Part shown: positions 13,501-64,000 of the stretch, in pieces
Layout of the letters: each line of letters starts with the position of its first letter
How positions within the stretch are numbered: the stretch's first letter is position 1
Source of the DNA: Synchiropus splendidus
Taxonomy: Eukaryota; Chordata; Actinopteri; Syngnathiformes; Callionymidae
NCBI RefSeq assembly: GCF_027744825.2
Contig: NC_071349.1
Coordinates: forward strand, 18,600,501-18,664,500
Length of the DNA stretch: 64,000 nucleotides
Direction: 5' to 3'
Program-made: the position numbers and the translations under genes
The notes under the pieces: model-generated
The model's database searches: none
Told to the model about the DNA's origin: nothing
Seen by the model: the letters and a program-made list of their open reading frames with translations, nothing else

Positions 13501-14884
13501 TGACTCTCACGTTGTTGAATCCAGACGGAGGGTTTGGGCTACGTTTACACGCAGACAAATTCCCTGAAAATGCGAGACATTTCAAACCACTACGTCAACG
13601 TCACAGTCAGTAGATGAATCCATTTTCCTGGGGTCACTGTGCGAGTGAGATCAAAGAGGACACCAGCGCCGTGGTCATCGTCATCTAGCTCTTTAATAAA
13701 AAAGAAAGCAGGTAGTTATGAATAAAAATACTCTCACCATAGGGAAAGCTTTGACACAGCATGGAAGAATAAATAAAACAGCCAGCGTCTGTTTCACCAG
13801 TGGCGCCCTCGCGACACCTGCAGCCGCCTCAGCCTCACACCCAGCTCGGCGATAGTCTCTCCGTCATACATTCACTCAGCAACCTCGGTTTGGATCAGGC
13901 ACTTGATGGGTTGGACTGATGCAGACAGCAAGCGTGGAGGACAAACAAACGTGTGCAAGACTCCACTTCACAAGGGCCTTTGCTCTGGTCTGTCTGGTGG
14001 ACAGAGAACCGTCAAACTCTCCAGGCAATTCAACAATAAACTACTTTCAGTACTGGACGTCGAAGGAAGTCCCAGGATCGGTTCGCAGCCAGGCCATTGC
14101 AAAGTGTCATCTTTTCCATGGAATTATTCTGATCCACTCTTCAATGCCACTTTTTTTTTCCCTTTTTGTAAATGACAAAACTCTTCGACAAGTTCAACCC
14201 TGATGCCGTTTTGGCTTCCAGCAAGCGACTGGAGACACCAACAAATGGAGGAGTCCTTCCCTGCACTGGGCTTCGGCAGGACTCTCCAACAGACTTAAGA
14301 CAAATTTGGCACTTTTTTTTTCTTCTCAGAAACAAGAACAATTCAGCAGATATACTCATAAATCTATGTCATAAAACTTTGCTGTGCGTGACACAACATG
14401 CCTTCATTTCAGGTTTAATACTTGAGAACAACAAGGTCTGCGCAGATCAAGGTGGACCACGTTTGTAGCCTCACAATCTTGACCAGGAGCGTCTGCAGGG
14501 GGGGGGGGTTGGTGGGGAGCCTTCGGTGGAACGTGCCGCTCAAGTGTTTCCATTGAAGCCAAATTGCTCTTTGTAAGACGTGAAATATGATTATAATAAC
14601 ATGTTTTTTTCTTCTAAAATAGCGGTCACGATGATACACAGCTGTTGCTGCCAGTAACACTGAATTGATTAAAATAAAAAAACTTAAAAAAATATATATA
14701 TGTATAAATTCAAATTAAAATAACCATGGACATATTTCAGAATAATTATACATTATTTAAAACGTAAAGGTTCAATTTCTTATTAAAAATGCCATTTTAA
14801 TGTTTAAACAATTTTCTTTCTTTTGAAGTCGAAAGAGTGTTGAACACATTAAAGGCCCAACCTCTATTGCTTGAGCTGATCTTA
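10564..14884. other. intergenic DNA, no gene recognised
   Basis: Contains a short (CA)n/(CTCA)n run at 10728-10760, an AGTGGGAGGGGCTTATGGGC segment at 11783 also seen at 62700-62735 (a probable shared repeat), and AT-rich DNA at 14680-14830. The 206- and 167-codon frames at 10509-11129 and 11997-12500 look random. Confidence 0.65.
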
Positions 14885-15050
14885 CGAGGCTTCATGAAAC
14901 GGTGGCTTCATTTTCACAGCCCACTAGAGGGCACTCTCTGCTCTAAAATAATCCGAGTTGATCAACTATGTCATTGAAACCTCACATCATTTTTAAACCG
15001 AGAGCGCCACCTACTGAGCTGTGAAAATGAGGACAGTTTCATGAAGCGTG
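14885..15050. mobile_element. palindromic MITE (hAT-like)
   Basis: CGAGGCTTCATGAAAC ... CAGCCCACTAGAGGGC and the inverted arm AGCGCCACCTACTGAGCTGT ... GACAGTTTCATGAAGC. It lies just beyond the probable fgfr3 3' end. A partial TTAGCGCCATCTACC follows at about 15065. Confidence 0.8.
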
Positions 15051-15729
15051 AAACTGTCGCGGGGTTAGCGCCATCTACCTCAGAATAGGATTAATGGGAG
15101 AAAATGAAGCAAAGAACTGGCTGGATTATAATCTGTCAAGTTTGGTTGCACTCCAGACTACAGCAGTATAAACAAAAATTAAATTAAGCAGCACAAGTAT
15201 TGCAAGAAATCCTGAAAGACTGTTGCATTTCACGTGACACTCGGCTTGGTAAATTCCGCCGAAGGCTTCCTGCCCACTCCGGTCCATTGTTGTTCCATAT
15301 TGCAAACCAGATTTAAAAAAGAAAAAAAAAGAATTTCTACCATCAAGCAGGAGACTTCAGTTCAAGAGTTCATGAATCACACGTGAATCACAAAATGTCG
15401 TACATTCTCCGTTTCCGAAACTGTAAACAAAGCTGAAGAGAGGAAACCAGGAACAGAAGTCTGCTAGCTGTGAAGACCACTTCTGCCTCATGAAATAAGT
15501 TACAACATAAATTGAAATAAAAATCTTTTTGTACAGTACTAAAGCTCTAGACTAAACCTCTTCAACTTAATATGTTTAGTCTATAAATATCTTTACAAAT
15601 ATACACGTTAATAACTCAAATAAAACCTTTTTTTTTTCTCTCGCTGATGGTTAAATGTTTTACATGACAGTGTCTTTTTTTAGATTGCAATCTTCAAACT
15701 TTTTTTTTTCTAAGTTGATGGAAATATGA

Positions 15730-16664
15730 TACATATTTTCATCAATTTATTTACAATAAATCCTTTTCTAAATATACATTTATATAAATCATGACACGTA
15801 ACAGACCAGTCTTGGCAAAGAAGAAAATTTGAGTTGTTGTCTCATTATATTAACTTTTTTGAATAAAATAATGTCTTGTTTTTTTATTTTTATTTTTTTT
15901 ATTATTTTAATCTCTTAGGGAATTTAAGGAAATAATTTTATGGATTTAATACACAAAATTATTTTGCTGTTTTGCTGCAGAAAAAATGATAATATTATGA
16001 GGCAAAACAAAAAACTAGTGTCAAAATTATATTGAATATTTCAGTATTTTTAAATTAATTTTTAAGTGCATTTGAAAAAAAATCATTTTCTCATAGAGTT
16101 GAATTACCTTATGAAATCATCAATTCTCTCGTATTAAAAACTAACAATCCTTTGCTTATCTGTGTTGAATTAACGTTCAAATTGACCAATCTGGCAAGAC
16201 TGACTGCAAACGAAATACTGAAAACCCCCTGAACGATCATCAGGAACACGCACAATACACGGCTGCACATTTAGAATCATGCATCTCTTCTGCTGAGCAA
16301 GCGTTTTAAGATTCTCGTGTCGACCCACTTTTTATACGCTGGTGTGTTTCTGGCGGCGAAACCTCGGCGCCTGCTGCCTGAACCACTGGCCAAGAAATGC
16401 CCTTCATTTCTCCTCAAACGTGTCATAGTCTCAGAAGTTTTGATCACAGTAGGCACGGAATGGTCCCCCCCACCCCCGACAGATCGTCCGTAAGAAAAGA
16501 CTGGCCCGAGTATAAAAATAGAATTTCTGGAAAAACACGGTTCAATGGCGAAAAAAAACCCAAAATCCTTCAATGTTTCAGGAGTCCAAAAGGATTTAAG
16601 ACCAACTGAGGAGTATTGCGGGCGGAGGGGTCTGGGAGAGGCGGTCCAGAGTCCCACCCTGTTT
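15730..16664 (-). other. fgfr3: probable fgfr3 3' UTR
   Basis: Sequence after the stop codon is free of repeats down to about 16.1 kb and then strongly AT-rich. The first AATAAA signals on the minus strand are at 15751-15746 and, in an A-rich run, 15888-15883. A 3' UTR of about 0.8-0.93 kb is therefore plausible. The cleavage site cannot be fixed without transcripts. Confidence 0.5.
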
Positions 16665-63935
<47,271 letters not shown>

Positions 63936-64000
63936 TCCTCTGGATGAGGAGACACGCAGAGCAGCGAGGCCCGACTCAGACAACATCCTCCGTTCGCATG
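63936..64000 (-). promoter_or_regulatory. fgfr3: fgfr3 5' leader with upstream ATGs
   Basis: The 65 bases before the chosen start hold two more ATGs. One at 63999-63997 opens a seven-codon frame ending in TGA at 63978-63976, out of frame with fgfr3. The other at 63986-63984 is in frame and overlaps that small ORF. On the scanning model (inference), ribosomes translating the short uORF would terminate past the 63986 ATG and reinitiate at 63935. No promoter is visible inside the window. Confidence 0.5.

Noticed and set aside
1..16600. Possible neighbour gene such as letm1 downstream of fgfr3
   Set aside because: I looked for LETM1, TACC3 and NSD2-like peptides because they flank FGFR3 in mammals; none was visible in this stretch.

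Overview
The window is vertebrate, almost certainly teleost fish, nuclear DNA. It carries one recognisable protein-coding gene: fgfr3 (fibroblast growth factor receptor 3), on the minus strand. All of its coding exons lie between about 63.99 kb (signal peptide) and 16.67 kb (stop codon). I rebuilt 18 coding exons by matching the translations to the FGFR family, then placing GT/AG splice sites so that every phase joins. The IIIc isoform gives 795 codons from the ATG at 63935, or 812 from an in-frame upstream ATG at 63986. The choice of FGFR3 over FGFR1, 2 or 4 rests on paralogue-specific blocks: MDYSFDTCK in the kinase insert, [17 protein letters not shown] and GDDSVFAHD in the tail, and [14 protein letters not shown] in exon IIIc.

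Layout from left to right. Positions 1-15.7 kb are downstream intergenic DNA with no gene I can support. They hold a 1.36 kb non-autonomous DNA transposon with an internal 17-bp minisatellite (4333-5694), several palindromic MITE copies, an L2-type LINE 3' tail with a short hexamer array, and a poly-A/(TA)n tract. Positions 15.7-16.66 kb are the probable fgfr3 3' UTR. Positions 16.67-23.9 kb encode the tyrosine kinase: nine exons, including a compact cluster with 65-73 bp introns. Position 27.3 kb is the transmembrane exon. Positions 28.6-29.2 kb hold the two mutually exclusive exons for the second half of Ig domain III (IIIc then IIIb in + coordinates), each exactly 145 bp. Positions 33.4-33.8 kb and 41.2-41.4 kb encode Ig2 and the first half of Ig3. 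Position 47.7 kb is the acidic-box exon, 50.9-51.2 kb is Ig1, and 63.85-63.94 kb is the signal peptide. The 12.65 kb first coding intron holds a 480-bp tetranucleotide array and an inverted second copy of the minisatellite-bearing transposon (59013-59798).

The predicted product is a complete receptor tyrosine kinase, with no frameshift or lost catalytic residue. It has a signal peptide, three Ig domains with an acidic box, one transmembrane helix, a juxtamembrane FRS2-binding region, the kinase, and a tail with the PLC-gamma docking tyrosine. The introns and flanks are rich in DNA-transposon debris. No bacterial, CRISPR or phage feature is present, and I found no clearly new gene system. The most unusual items are the inverted pair of minisatellite-carrying transposons with a 306-bp higher-order repeat, the local density of a palindromic hAT-like MITE, a recurring ZNF143-like motif, and isoform-relevant splice features of fgfr3.
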